Below, piece after piece: positions 7,639 to 15,234 of a DNA stretch of 64,000 bases. The notes under the pieces were generated by a model, which had not been told where the DNA came from, made no database searches, and was given only the letters and a program-made list of their open reading frames with translations. Numbering within the stretch: the stretch's first letter is position 1; each line of letters begins with the position of its first letter. The translations under genes were made by a program, and so were the position numbers. The stretch comes from Methanospirillum purgamenti. GTDB lineage: Archaea; Halobacteriota; Methanomicrobia; Methanomicrobiales; Methanospirillaceae. Where the stretch lies: assembly GCF_018502485.1 (NCBI RefSeq), contig NZ_CP075546.1; one strand, 5' to 3'.

Positions 7639-9516
7639 TTGCAAAAGCCTGAGCAAAAAGTGTATTATCCAGACCCTTGTTACAGGGAATCGGCTCTGAT
7701 TCACGATTATAACGAATTATATCATGAATTTGAAAAAGATCCTGATGCCTTCTGGCGCAGAATCGCATCAGATCTTCTCTGGTTTAAGCCATGGGATAAA
7801 GTCCGCGTCTGGGAGCATCCCCATGCCAGCTGGTTCACCGGTGCAGAGCTAAATATTACTTATAACTGTCTGGAGCGGCATGTCAATAATGACCGGAGAA
7901 ATAAAGTAGCAATATTCTGGGCTGGCGAAAATGGGAGAGAACGTATCTTTACTTATTACCAGCTCTATAAAGATGTCATGCGGATGGGTAATGCTCTTAA
8001 ATCGCTCGGTGTTCAGAAAGGTGACCGGGTCTGCATTTACCTTCCTGGGATTCCTGAACTTGTTGTCTCGATGCTCGCATGTGCAAGGATTGGTGCTGTT
8101 CACACAGTTGTTTTTGCAGGATATGGTGCCAAGGCTCTGAATGAACGTATTACCGGTGCAGGGGCCAAAATAGTTATCACCGCAGATGCTTCAGTCCGTC
8201 GTGGGGGGAGTATCCCATTAAAACCAATCGTGGAAGAAGCCCTGATTCATGCTCCTACTGTCGAAAAAGTGATTATTCTCAGGACACAGGAACCAAAAGT
8301 CGGATTGCTTGACGACTTTGAACTTGATTATGAAGAACTCATCAATCAGGCAGACCGATATTGTGAACCGGTTCATGTTAATTCTGAGGATCCACTTTTT
8401 ATTCTTTACACATCCGGTACGACTGGAGCTCCAAAAGGTATCGTTCATGCAGCCGGTGGCTACATGGTCGGTGCATATTACACAACAAAATATGTTCTAA
8501 CTCTTCGTGAGAATGATGTCTATTGGTGCACAGCAGATCCCGGTTGGATCACTGGTCACACCTATGGAATTTATGGTCCCCTGCTCGTGGGTGGAACTAT
8601 CTTCCTCTCTGAATATACCCCGGATTATCCTGATGCTGGCATCTGGTGGAAACTTGTCGAGGATTATGGAGTAACAATATTTTATACTGCTCCGACTGCA
8701 ATCAGGATGTTTATGCGAATGGGAGAGGAATGGCCTCAAAAATATGATCTTTCTTCTCTCCGCCTTTTAGGCTCGGTTGGTGAACCACTCAATCCTGAAG
8801 CATTTGAATGGTTCTACAAATACATTGGTAAAGAAAAATGCCCAATTCTTGATACCTGGTGGCAGACTGAAACCGGTATGCACATGGTTACGACAATGGT
8901 CGGTCTTCCAATGAAACCCGGCTTTGCTGGCAAACCTATTCCTGGTGTTGTTGCAACAGTTGTTGATGAACTAGGAGAGCCAATACCACCAGGTACTACT
9001 GGTTATCTTGCAATCAAAGAGCCATGGCCATCTATGATGAAAGGAGTGTACCAGAATGATGAGCGGTACCGCCAGTACTGGAGTTTTGGAAAGTATGGAT
9101 ATTACAGCAGTAATGACCTGGCTGTCATGGATGAAGAAGGTTATATCATGTTACTTGGCCGTTCGGATGATATCATCATTGTGGCAGGACATAATGTGGG
9201 AACAGCTGAAATTGAAAGTGCGCTTGTGTCACATAGTGCCGTTGCAGAGGCCGCTGCAATTGGAAAACCTGATCCACTGAAAGGTAATATTATCAAGGCG
9301 TTTGTCATTCTTCGAAATGGAGTGGAACAAACACCCAAACTAATCCATGACCTGAAATATCATGTCCGCATCATGCTTGGACCCATTTCCGTCCCCGCAG
9401 AACTTGATTTTGTAGACAATTTACCAAAAACCCGAAGTGGAAAGATAATGCGACGTGTTTTAAAAGCAAAAGAGATGGGTATGGATCCAGGCGATATATC
9501 TACTCTGGATGAATAA
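7639..9516 (+). CDS. acs: Acetyl-CoA synthetase, AMP-forming
   Basis: Activates acetate to acetyl-CoA through acetyl-AMP, for carbon assimilation. Motifs of the ANL superfamily are present: YTSGTTGAPKG (P-loop-like), DTWWQTETG (acetyl-AMP binding), and the C-terminal PKTRSGKIMRR whose lysine (K602 of 625) is the adenylation residue and usual acylation target. Length is near the bacterial/archaeal norm. The first usable start is TTG at 7639. An in-frame stop at 7615 limits extension, but GGAGTGA (7611-7617) is 21 bases away from that TTG and only 6 bases from an in-frame ATC at 7624 that would add STEEL; a non-canonical start is possible. Divergent from the ADP-forming ligase. Confidence 0.93.
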   Translation: MQKPEQKVYYPDPCYRESALIHDYNELYHEFEKDPDAFWRRIASDLLWFKPWDKVRVWEHPHASWFTGAELNITYNCLERHVNNDRRNKVAIFWAGENGRERIFTYYQLYKDVMRMGNALKSLGVQKGDRVCIYLPGIPELVVSMLACARIGAVHTVVFAGYGAKALNERITGAGAKIVITADASVRRGGSIPLKPIVEEALIHAPTVEKVIILRTQEPKVGLLDDFELDYEELINQADRYCEPVHVNSEDPLFILYTSGTTGAPKGIVHAAGGYMVGAYYTTKYVLTLRENDVYWCTADPGWITGHTYGIYGPLLVGGTIFLSEYTPDYPDAGIWWKLVEDYGVTIFYTAPTAIRMFMRMGEEWPQKYDLSSLRLLGSVGEPLNPEAFEWFYKYIGKEKCPILDTWWQTETGMHMVTTMVGLPMKPGFAGKPIPGVVATVVDELGEPIPPGTTGYLAIKEPWPSMMKGVYQNDERYRQYWSFGKYGYYSSNDLAVMDEEGYIMLLGRSDDIIIVAGHNVGTAEIESALVSHSAVAEAAAIGKPDPLKGNIIKAFVILRNGVEQTPKLIHDLKYHVRIMLGPISVPAELDFVDNLPKTRSGKIMRRVLKAKEMGMDPGDISTLDE

Positions 9517-9527
9517 TCATCCAACTC

Positions 9528-9535
9528 TTTATATA
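9528..9535 (+). promoter_or_regulatory. TATA box of tbp
   Basis: TTTATATA sits 22-30 bases before the tbp ATG at 9558. With the usual 24-27 base spacing, transcription would start at or within a few bases of the ATG, so the message is probably leaderless or nearly so; there is also no Shine-Dalgarno motif before the ATG. Confidence 0.6.
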
Positions 9536-9557
9536 CTGTTTTAATAGATTTATAACC

Positions 9558-10118
9558 ATGTCTGCAACTCCAGATACTTCGCTCCGGATAGAAAATATCG
9601 TGGCATCAGCGAAGATTTCTGAATCCCTTGACCTCCCTCAAATTGCATCGAGTATAAAAGATGCAGAATATAACAAAAAAAGGTTCCCGGGTGTTGTGAT
9701 CAGGATGCAGAATCCAAAGATTGCGGCATTAGTTTTTGGGTCAGGAAAAGTGGTTCTTACCGGGGCAAAAAGTGTTGAAAGCCTGAACAAGGGTCTTGAA
9801 ATATTAGGTGACCTGTTACGTTCTTTGAATATTGAAATTGCGCAGGAACTAACGTATAAAATTCAGAACATTGTCACTTCTGCTGACCTAGGATCAGGAA
9901 TTAATCTGAATAAGATAGCAGTCGGATTTAATCTTGAACGAATTGAGTATGAACCAGAGCAGTTTCCAGGTCTTGTATATCGTCTTGAAGAACCAAAAGT
10001 AGTTGTTCTTCTTTTTGGGTCCGGAAAACTTATCATCACTGGTGGAAAAGAACCCGAAGATGCGAAGAAGGCTGTTCTTAAGATAGTTGACGATTTGAAA
10101 GGGCTTGGTCTATTATAA
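9558..10118 (+). CDS. tbp: TATA-box binding protein
   Basis: The 186-residue archaeal general transcription factor that recognises TATA boxes and recruits TFB and RNA polymerase. Two imperfect direct repeats form the saddle: RIENIVASAKI...FPGVVIRMQNPK...VFGSGKVVLTGAKS (residues ~9-90) and KIQNIVTSADL...FPGLVYRLEEPK...LFGSGKLIITGGK (~99-182). The paired phenylalanines that kink DNA occur in the FPG and VFGSGK segments. Length is typical. It stands alone on the plus strand with its own strong TATA box, so its product could bind its own promoter. Confidence 0.96.
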   Translation: MSATPDTSLRIENIVASAKISESLDLPQIASSIKDAEYNKKRFPGVVIRMQNPKIAALVFGSGKVVLTGAKSVESLNKGLEILGDLLRSLNIEIAQELTYKIQNIVTSADLGSGINLNKIAVGFNLERIEYEPEQFPGLVYRLEEPKVVVLLFGSGKLIITGGKEPEDAKKAVLKIVDDLKGLGLL

Positions 10119-10131
10119 CTTGTGGATAATT

Positions 10132-10154
10132 AATCTGAATTTATAATTCAGATT
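10132..10154. terminator. Perfect 10-bp inverted repeat after tbp
   Basis: AATCTGAATT and AATTCAGATT flank a TAT loop, 14 bases after the tbp stop. It is followed by T-rich sequence (10155-10166). It could form a hairpin at the 3' end of the tbp message. Because the arms are A+T-rich, a DNA-binding site is the alternative. Confidence 0.45.
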
Positions 10155-10166
10155 CTATATTTTTAT

Positions 10167-10187
10167 ATACAATAAAATTTATTGTAT
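10167..10187. repeat. Second perfect inverted repeat, A+T-rich
   Basis: ATACAATAAA-A-TTTATTGTAT, ten-base arms around one base, 12 bases after the first inverted repeat. Near-zero loop makes an RNA hairpin poor and a DNA site or cruciform more plausible. Position is between the convergent tbp and rpiA genes. The remaining sequence to 10327 shows nothing recognisable. Confidence 0.4.
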
Positions 10188-10327
10188 TATAGTACCGCTA
10201 TCCGGGGGATTTATTGTGTTTTTGTCACAAGGATACGGCGATTTGAATATATCCATGGGGCTCTGGCCTCATGGAAAGAAATTCATAGAATTTTCTCTTA
10301 CGCTCTGATCATTGAATCTGATTTTGA

Positions 10328-11032
10328 TTATAATCCGATGATTCTTGGTCCGTTTTCCTCTCCGATTATTACTGTTGTCTTATGTGTAAATTCTGCAAAT
10401 ATTCCGCAACAGACTACTCCGGGAATCATATTAATTACTGTCTCCAACTGCATCGGATCCAGGATGGTAATCGGCTGATAGTCTAAAATAATATTACCAT
10501 TATCTGATATAACCGGTCCATCTTTCTTAACACCTTCACGAACCTGAATAGTACCTCCCATTTGGTTGAGACGATTGAGAACATGAGGAAGAGAAAAAGG
10601 GACTATCTCAATGGGGATAGGACCAGTCAGATCTGCACAGAGTTTTGAAGGATCTGCAACAATTATTATTCGTTTTGATGCATCTGCGATGATTCGCTCC
10701 CTGACATGGGCTGCACCTCTGCCTTTGATTAGACGAAGTTCAGAATCTATCTGGTCTGCACCGTCGATGGTGATGTCGATTGTTTGTACCTGTTCAAGGC
10801 CAACCAGAGGAATTCCAAGTGCTCCAGTTCTCATCATGGTCTGAAGAGAAGTGGGTACTCCATATATCGAAAGTCTTTCCGCAGAAATTCGCTCTTTTAG
10901 CCTTGCCATAGTAAAGGCTACTGTAGAACCTGTTCCAAGTCCAACAATCATACCATTGGAGATATATTCTGCGGCTTTAAATCCCGCTCGTTGTTTCGCT
11001 TTATCTTGTAGTGATAATTCTGTATTACTCAT
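10328..11032 (-). CDS. rpiA: Ribose-5-phosphate isomerase A
   Basis: Interconverts ribose 5-phosphate and ribulose 5-phosphate. All family signatures are present: GLGTGSTVAF (phosphate binding), TIDGADQID (catalytic Asp region), KGRGAAHVRERI (Lys/Glu catalysis) and the C-terminal DNGNIILDY. The 234-residue length is normal. It lies 53 bases downstream of surE on the same strand and probably shares its transcript, linking nucleotide dephosphorylation and pentose-phosphate supply. Confidence 0.95.
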   Translation of the reverse strand: MSNTELSLQDKAKQRAGFKAAEYISNGMIVGLGTGSTVAFTMARLKERISAERLSIYGVPTSLQTMMRTGALGIPLVGLEQVQTIDITIDGADQIDSELRLIKGRGAAHVRERIIADASKRIIIVADPSKLCADLTGPIPIEIVPFSLPHVLNRLNQMGGTIQVREGVKKDGPVISDNGNIILDYQPITILDPMQLETVINMIPGVVCCGIFAEFTHKTTVIIGEENGPRIIGL

Positions 11033-11085
11033 TGTAATTCCTCTGACATTGAATCATTTCAGGCATTTCGAGTGTATTTTGCGTA

Positions 11086-11922
11086 TTATGATAAGAACAT
11101 CCTTCGAAGTTCTTCTGATCCAGAATATGCTGTACAGTCAAGTGTGATAGGAGTAATTGAGATATTTCCTTTATGAATGGCGTGAACATCAGTTCCTTCC
11201 GGAGCATCGGTAACCAATGGGCCGTTTATCCAGTAATAGGGTTTTCCACGTGGATCCAGGCGCTTTTCAACACCTGTTACAAATAAATGTTCAGCAAGAT
11301 GTGTGATTTCATATCCCCCGGTGATGACTGAGGGGACATTGACATTTAGAACATGTGTAAATGATGGGAATCCTTTCTCCATTATTCGGGTAATAACTTC
11401 TTTTACAACGCCTTTGGATTCAGAGAATCGATCTGCCAGATGTCGTGCATCTTCAAATTTCTCTTTTTGATCCTCTATTTGTAATGAGAATGCTACAGCG
11501 GGATATCCATGATTTGCTGCCTCAAGAGCAGCTCCGACCGTACCGGAAGTCGTGATTGCCTCGAAAGAAAGGTTCTCTCCTATATTTATTCCTGAAACGA
11601 CAAGATCTGGCTTTACATTGAGTGCAAAAAGTGCCAATATGACGGAATCAGTGGGTTTTCCCCCGACTGCATATGCAGTTATTTCACCGCGGTTTACTGT
11701 ATTTACTCTAAGTGGTTCAAAAATTGAAAGAGACCGCCCAACAGCACTCTGCTGGGTTGCCGGAGCACATACAATAACATCCGCCCATCCACTCAGGGCA
11801 TCATAGGCAGCCCATAATCCCTCGGAATTAACTCCGTCATCATTCGTAAGAAGGATACAAGGCTTTCGATTCTCAATAGAATAATGAGTCGCTCTCGTAT
11901 CAGGAGGGGATCCTGAAATCAT
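11086..11922 (-). CDS. surE: 5'/3'-nucleotidase SurE
   Basis: Metal-dependent nucleoside monophosphate phosphatase. ILLTNDDGVNSEG carries the metal-binding Asp pair, APATQQSAVGRS and SGINIGENL complete the active site, and the C-terminal half has the swapped-hairpin segment ITPITLDCTAY. SurE normally begins two to four residues before ILLTNDDG; here the only upstream ATG adds about 20 residues (MISGSPPDTRATHYS), so either an N-terminal extension exists or translation starts at a non-ATG codon. First gene of a surE-rpiA pair. Confidence 0.93.
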   Translation of the reverse strand: MISGSPPDTRATHYSIENRKPCILLTNDDGVNSEGLWAAYDALSGWADVIVCAPATQQSAVGRSLSIFEPLRVNTVNRGEITAYAVGGKPTDSVILALFALNVKPDLVVSGINIGENLSFEAITTSGTVGAALEAANHGYPAVAFSLQIEDQKEKFEDARHLADRFSESKGVVKEVITRIMEKGFPSFTHVLNVNVPSVITGGYEITHLAEHLFVTGVEKRLDPRGKPYYWINGPLVTDAPEGTDVHAIHKGNISITPITLDCTAYSGSEELRRMFLS

Positions 11923-12048
11923 GTATCCCGATTATTAGTTCTTCTGCTTCATAAATGGATGAGCAAACCCCTCATATGGAGGTTTCCTTATGACAACCTG
12001 ATACGTTGAATCGCATTATTTTTTTCCTGATCCTGCAAACTAGTAGCG

Positions 12049-12948
12049 ATGAATATTCTGATTGCTGAATATACTGTCAGTCATGATCCGACCTTAGCAC
12101 CAGAAGGTCGCGCCATGCTCGATGTACTGACAAACAGTTTTACAAAAATAGGATATGCTGTTTACTGTCCGGAAGAAAGAAAGGACTTTTCTGAAGAGAT
12201 TGCCAGACTCGGAAAGATATGCGATGAAGGGATAGTTATTGCTCCTGATCATCTGCTTGCACGGTTTACGAAAAATCTTGAGGATGTGACAAGAAATATC
12301 GGATGCAACTCGTTCTCAATAGCTGTATGTGCTAATAAACGCAGGACCGGTCAGATCTTGCAGTCACATGGGATTGATGTTCCAAAGGAGGTTTCATCAG
12401 GGAAACGAATCGTAAAACAGATCTCTGGATGTGGAGCTGTGGGTGTCAGACTGACTGATGGTCCGGCAGGAGATGGTGAATTTGGTCAGGAATATATCGA
12501 TGGAGATCATTTTTCAATGAGCCTTGTTGGTGGTCGGGTCGTTGGTGAGGTCTGTCTCTATTATACTGGTGAAGGTCCGCTGCTTCTGGCATTGAATAAA
12601 CAGGATATCAGGTTTAATTCGGATGGGACTGTCGTATATCTCGGGGGAAAAACCCCGGTGGATCACCCAAGAAAGCAGGAGATGTATGATTGTGCCCGGA
12701 AGGCGCTTGAAGTACTTGGCTGTCAGGGATATGTTGGGATAGATATGGTGGTAACACCTGACCGGATTGTTGTTGTTGATGTAAATCCCCGACCGACAAC
12801 CAGTATTATCGGGATTGCTGCCTGTATGGAAGAAGAGATTGCTCAGGTTCTATTAGATGCATCGTATGGTAAATCACCCGCATCAGTGCATCTCTCCGGC
12901 CAGGCATCATATACATCCGAGGGTCAGGTCACATATGATAGGAGTTGA
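12049..12948 (+). CDS. mfnD: Tyramine--L-glutamate ligase, methanofuran biosynthesis
   Basis: ATP-grasp enzyme that joins glutamate to tyramine, giving the gamma-glutamyltyramine part of methanofuran, the first C1 carrier of CO2-reducing methanogenesis. The start MNILIAEYTVSHDPTLAPEG is characteristic (written here as NILIAEYTV and APEGRAML). ATP-grasp elements include GCGAVGVRL, EYIDGDHFS, GYVGIDMVV and the metal-binding VVDVNPRPTTS near the C-terminus. At 299 residues it fits the family. Its 3' end overlaps mfnF by 14 bases, so the two methanofuran genes are translationally coupled. Confidence 0.88.
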   Translation: MNILIAEYTVSHDPTLAPEGRAMLDVLTNSFTKIGYAVYCPEERKDFSEEIARLGKICDEGIVIAPDHLLARFTKNLEDVTRNIGCNSFSIAVCANKRRTGQILQSHGIDVPKEVSSGKRIVKQISGCGAVGVRLTDGPAGDGEFGQEYIDGDHFSMSLVGGRVVGEVCLYYTGEGPLLLALNKQDIRFNSDGTVVYLGGKTPVDHPRKQEMYDCARKALEVLGCQGYVGIDMVVTPDRIVVVDVNPRPTTSIIGIAACMEEEIAQVLLDASYGKSPASVHLSGQASYTSEGQVTYDRS

Positions 12949-13858
12949 CATTGGTGGGGCAAACCTGAAAGTTGTCGATGAGAGGGGGGCACATATACAC
13001 TACTGTCCGCTCTGGAAAGAGACACCAATCCGGGAGATACTTCGGGGATATTCATCAGCAGAAAATGCAGCTGTCGTAATGAGCGGAGAACTTGCAGATT
13101 GTTTCTCATCTAAACAGGAAGGTGTTGAATTCATCGTTGCAGCAGTAAAGGATGTTTTTCCTCGTGCTTTGTTTTATGGTACTGATGGAACTTTTCATAC
13201 AACTCCAGTCAGCGAACTTGCTGCAGCAAACTGGTTGGTGATGGCTGATGTCCTTCGGGACAGATATTCAGATGCTCTGCTTGTTGATATGGGGAGTACA
13301 ACAACAGATATTATACCTCTGAATGCCTGGGATCATTTAAAAGGTCAGACTGATTATTCTCGTCTGAAATCCAGGCTGCTTGTTTATTATGGTCTACTGA
13401 GAACTCCTGTGTCTTCACTTCTCCGGACTGTTGATCTGGAAGGTAGTCAGGTAGGAATAAGTACTGAATACTTTGCCTGTTCCGGAGATGCTCATGTACT
13501 TGTGAATCTGATTTCATCTGATGAGTATACCACCGCAACCCCCGATAGCTGTACCCCTTCACGTGAGGATTGTCTCCGACGTATGGCCAGGATGGTATGT
13601 GCTGATGTTTCTGAAGTAGGAGAGTCAGCAATTCTCAATATAGCTGAAGCATATATCCGGGAAGAACAACTTCTCATAACCACTACAATCAGGACTGTGA
13701 TGGAAAAATACCATTGCACCCGGATTCTTGCTGCCGGTGTTGGATCTGGTGTTTTATCTACCTGGTTGGATGCTATCGATCTTAATCAAGAAATGGGTTC
13801 TCTTTCTGATGCAATGCCTGCATGGGCAGTCCGGGAGGCAATGTTACGAACCGTTTGA
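12935..13858 (+). CDS. mfnF: MfnF, aminomethylfuran-tyramine-glutamate condensing enzyme
   Basis: A 307-residue protein of the hydantoinase/oxoprolinase-like ASKHA fold, assigned to condensation of the phosphorylated aminomethylfuran with gamma-glutamyltyramine in methanofuran synthesis. Phosphate-binding loops GVDIGGANLKVV (residue 3 on) and VDMGSTTTDIIP (~115) and the C-terminal LAAGVGSGVLS are visible. The start is ATG 12935 (overlapping mfnD by 14 bases); an open frame upstream runs inside mfnD and is not used. Pairing with mfnD supports the function, which otherwise rests on family resemblance. Confidence 0.85.
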   Translation: MIGVDIGGANLKVVDERGAHIHYCPLWKETPIREILRGYSSAENAAVVMSGELADCFSSKQEGVEFIVAAVKDVFPRALFYGTDGTFHTTPVSELAAANWLVMADVLRDRYSDALLVDMGSTTTDIIPLNAWDHLKGQTDYSRLKSRLLVYYGLLRTPVSSLLRTVDLEGSQVGISTEYFACSGDAHVLVNLISSDEYTTATPDSCTPSREDCLRRMARMVCADVSEVGESAILNIAEAYIREEQLLITTTIRTVMEKYHCTRILAAGVGSGVLSTWLDAIDLNQEMGSLSDAMPAWAVREAMLRTV

Positions 13859-14082
13859 TGCTATCTCTTCTGCTTTTTTTATGTTCAATTGGATTAACTA
13901 TCCTTCTCTGGATCTTTGGATTTCCTTTTTTCTTTTTGTTTCTATTTATTCCATTGATACCATTGTTTGGGCGGGATCAGGAGATCTTGGTCTGCCCGAT
14001 TTGTGGATGGCAAACGAATGGAAATGAACGATATTGCCCATATGACGGGGAATTACTGGAATTAAAGAAAAAATCATTGTGA
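13858..14082 (+). CDS. Small membrane protein with C-terminal zinc ribbon
   Basis: A 74-residue protein starting in a TGATG overlap with the mfnF stop. Residues 1-36 are almost wholly hydrophobic (two closely spaced membrane segments rich in Phe and Leu). The tail holds CPICGWQTNGNERYCPYDGE, a C-x2-C...C-x2-D/(C-like) zinc-ribbon motif in which the last ligand appears to be Asp rather than Cys. It is the third member of the mfnD-mfnF run. Function unknown; a membrane-tethered ribbon could dock cytoplasmic partners. It overlaps the convergent 14074-14652 gene by nine bases. Confidence 0.65.
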   Translation: MLSLLLFLCSIGLTILLWIFGFPFFFLFLFIPLIPLFGRDQEILVCPICGWQTNGNERYCPYDGELLELKKKSL

Positions 14083-14652
14083 TGATCTCCATAATGATTG
14101 TTGCCCATATTGTTTGGTAGGTTGCAGGGGATGTATCGAAGGTGGTAGAGAGATACATTCGTGCAATGTTTTTTGTTTTGCACATTTATTACCTGCAATA
14201 GTCTTCCGGGTTTTATCAGTGAGAATGATATATCGATCTGATAGTAATCCTAGTTGTTCAATGATATGGTCGTGGTTGACTGATAGGATTACTACCGGGG
14301 CGATATGTCGTGCATGAGTGATACATTCTTCTGCAAGGAAATGAATGTTAGATTCATTTTCCTCAATATGATCCCTGGAGTACTGAATGAAGAGCACACC
14401 TGAATCATCTTTTTTCATCGCCCCAATAAGACCTGCCAGTCCCTCAATCCGTCTGAAATATATCCGATGTTTGAGATGGGACGGAAGAATCAACAATGGT
14501 TCATCATATCCAAAAAACAGATAGGTTATCGGGCTGTGAATGGTCTGAACCGGACCTGAAACTAAGGCTTGTTGTAAATCCCTACTTGGTGCAACATAAA
14601 TGGAGAATGTATTCTGGTTTATTTTTTGAAGTGTATCATATCGTCTGGTCAT
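14074..14652 (-). CDS. Unrecognised 192-residue protein
   Basis: No family is recognised with confidence. The protein is soluble, with alternating hydrophobic strands (ITYLFFGYDEPLLILP, GVLFIQYSRDHI, APVVILSVNHDHIIEQL, RYIILTDK) that suggest an alpha/beta fold, loosely like the RecA-fold-derived domains (for example DUF835) found in archaeal signalling proteins, but no Walker motif is visible. The 30 C-terminal residues are polar. Codon use looks like its neighbours. Located between the methanofuran run and tRNA-Thr on the same strand as the tRNA. Confidence 0.55.
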   Translation of the reverse strand: MTRRYDTLQKINQNTFSIYVAPSRDLQQALVSGPVQTIHSPITYLFFGYDEPLLILPSHLKHRIYFRRIEGLAGLIGAMKKDDSGVLFIQYSRDHIEENESNIHFLAEECITHARHIAPVVILSVNHDHIIEQLGLLSDRYIILTDKTRKTIAGNKCAKQKTLHECISLPPSIHPLQPTKQYGQQSLWRSSQ

Positions 14653-14898
14653 AACGTGAGGTTTTTGTTTTGAGTATGTAAAGATTATTCAAACAGGGTG
14701 AAAGTGAAAGAACAATGTGATAGAGTTAATCTTAACCGCTCTCCTCAATATAGGTGATGGAATCTTCTTCAATAGACAGATCTTAACATCTGTAATTATT
14801 GATAGTGTTGAAAATTTTGAACTAATTTATTCATATGATGATAAAAAAGTTATTCTAGGAACACCATTTAAAATAGTCATTTTGAACTTTAGTATGGA

Positions 14899-14970
14899 AG
14901 CCGCTGGAGGGACTTGAACCCTCGACCTGCTGATTACGAATCAGCCGCTATACCGCTAAGCCACAACGGC
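14899..14970 (-). tRNA. tRNA-Thr (anticodon CGU)
   Basis: The minus strand folds as a full cloverleaf: acceptor GCCGTTG pairs with CAGCGGC, the anticodon stem GCTGA/TCAGC closes the loop TTCGTAA, and the T-arm GAGGG-TTCAAGT-CCCTC is intact. Discriminator is U and no CCA is encoded. No intron. The sequence 14653-14898 beside it holds nothing recognisable. Confidence 0.95.
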
Positions 14971-15234
14971 GTGCCCTCAATATACGCACCCTATCTATTA
15001 AAGAATATCTCATCTCTAAATCCTTTAGCTAGTCGCGAAATACTCTATCAATAATCCATTACTATTTTAATATCCGTTTATAATTATGCAACCTTCCTAG
15101 AAATAATCATAAAATAGAACATATATGGTAATATTTAAACAATTTCATAATATCTTGAAAATATTTTACAGAATTCACTATATAAGTATTAAAAGAAGAA
15201 ACTATTTCTCTATAAATCAGGTGATATATAAGGC
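14971..15234 (+). promoter_or_regulatory. A+T-rich promoter region of the exported TPR gene
   Basis: About 260 bases upstream of the exported TPR gene. TATATAAG at 15179-15186 is a good TATA box, predicting a start near 15208 and a leader of about 27 bases. GGTGA at 15220-15224 lies 10 bases before the ATG. The rest is A+T-rich without visible repeats. Confidence 0.5.

Noticed and set aside
10182..10478. 98-residue open frame after tbp
   Set aside because: Its second half is antisense to rpiA; no start signal or family resemblance.
14717..14917. 66-residue open frame on the plus strand
   Set aside because: It runs into the tRNA-Thr gene, has no ribosome site, and its composition looks like translated A+T-rich spacer.
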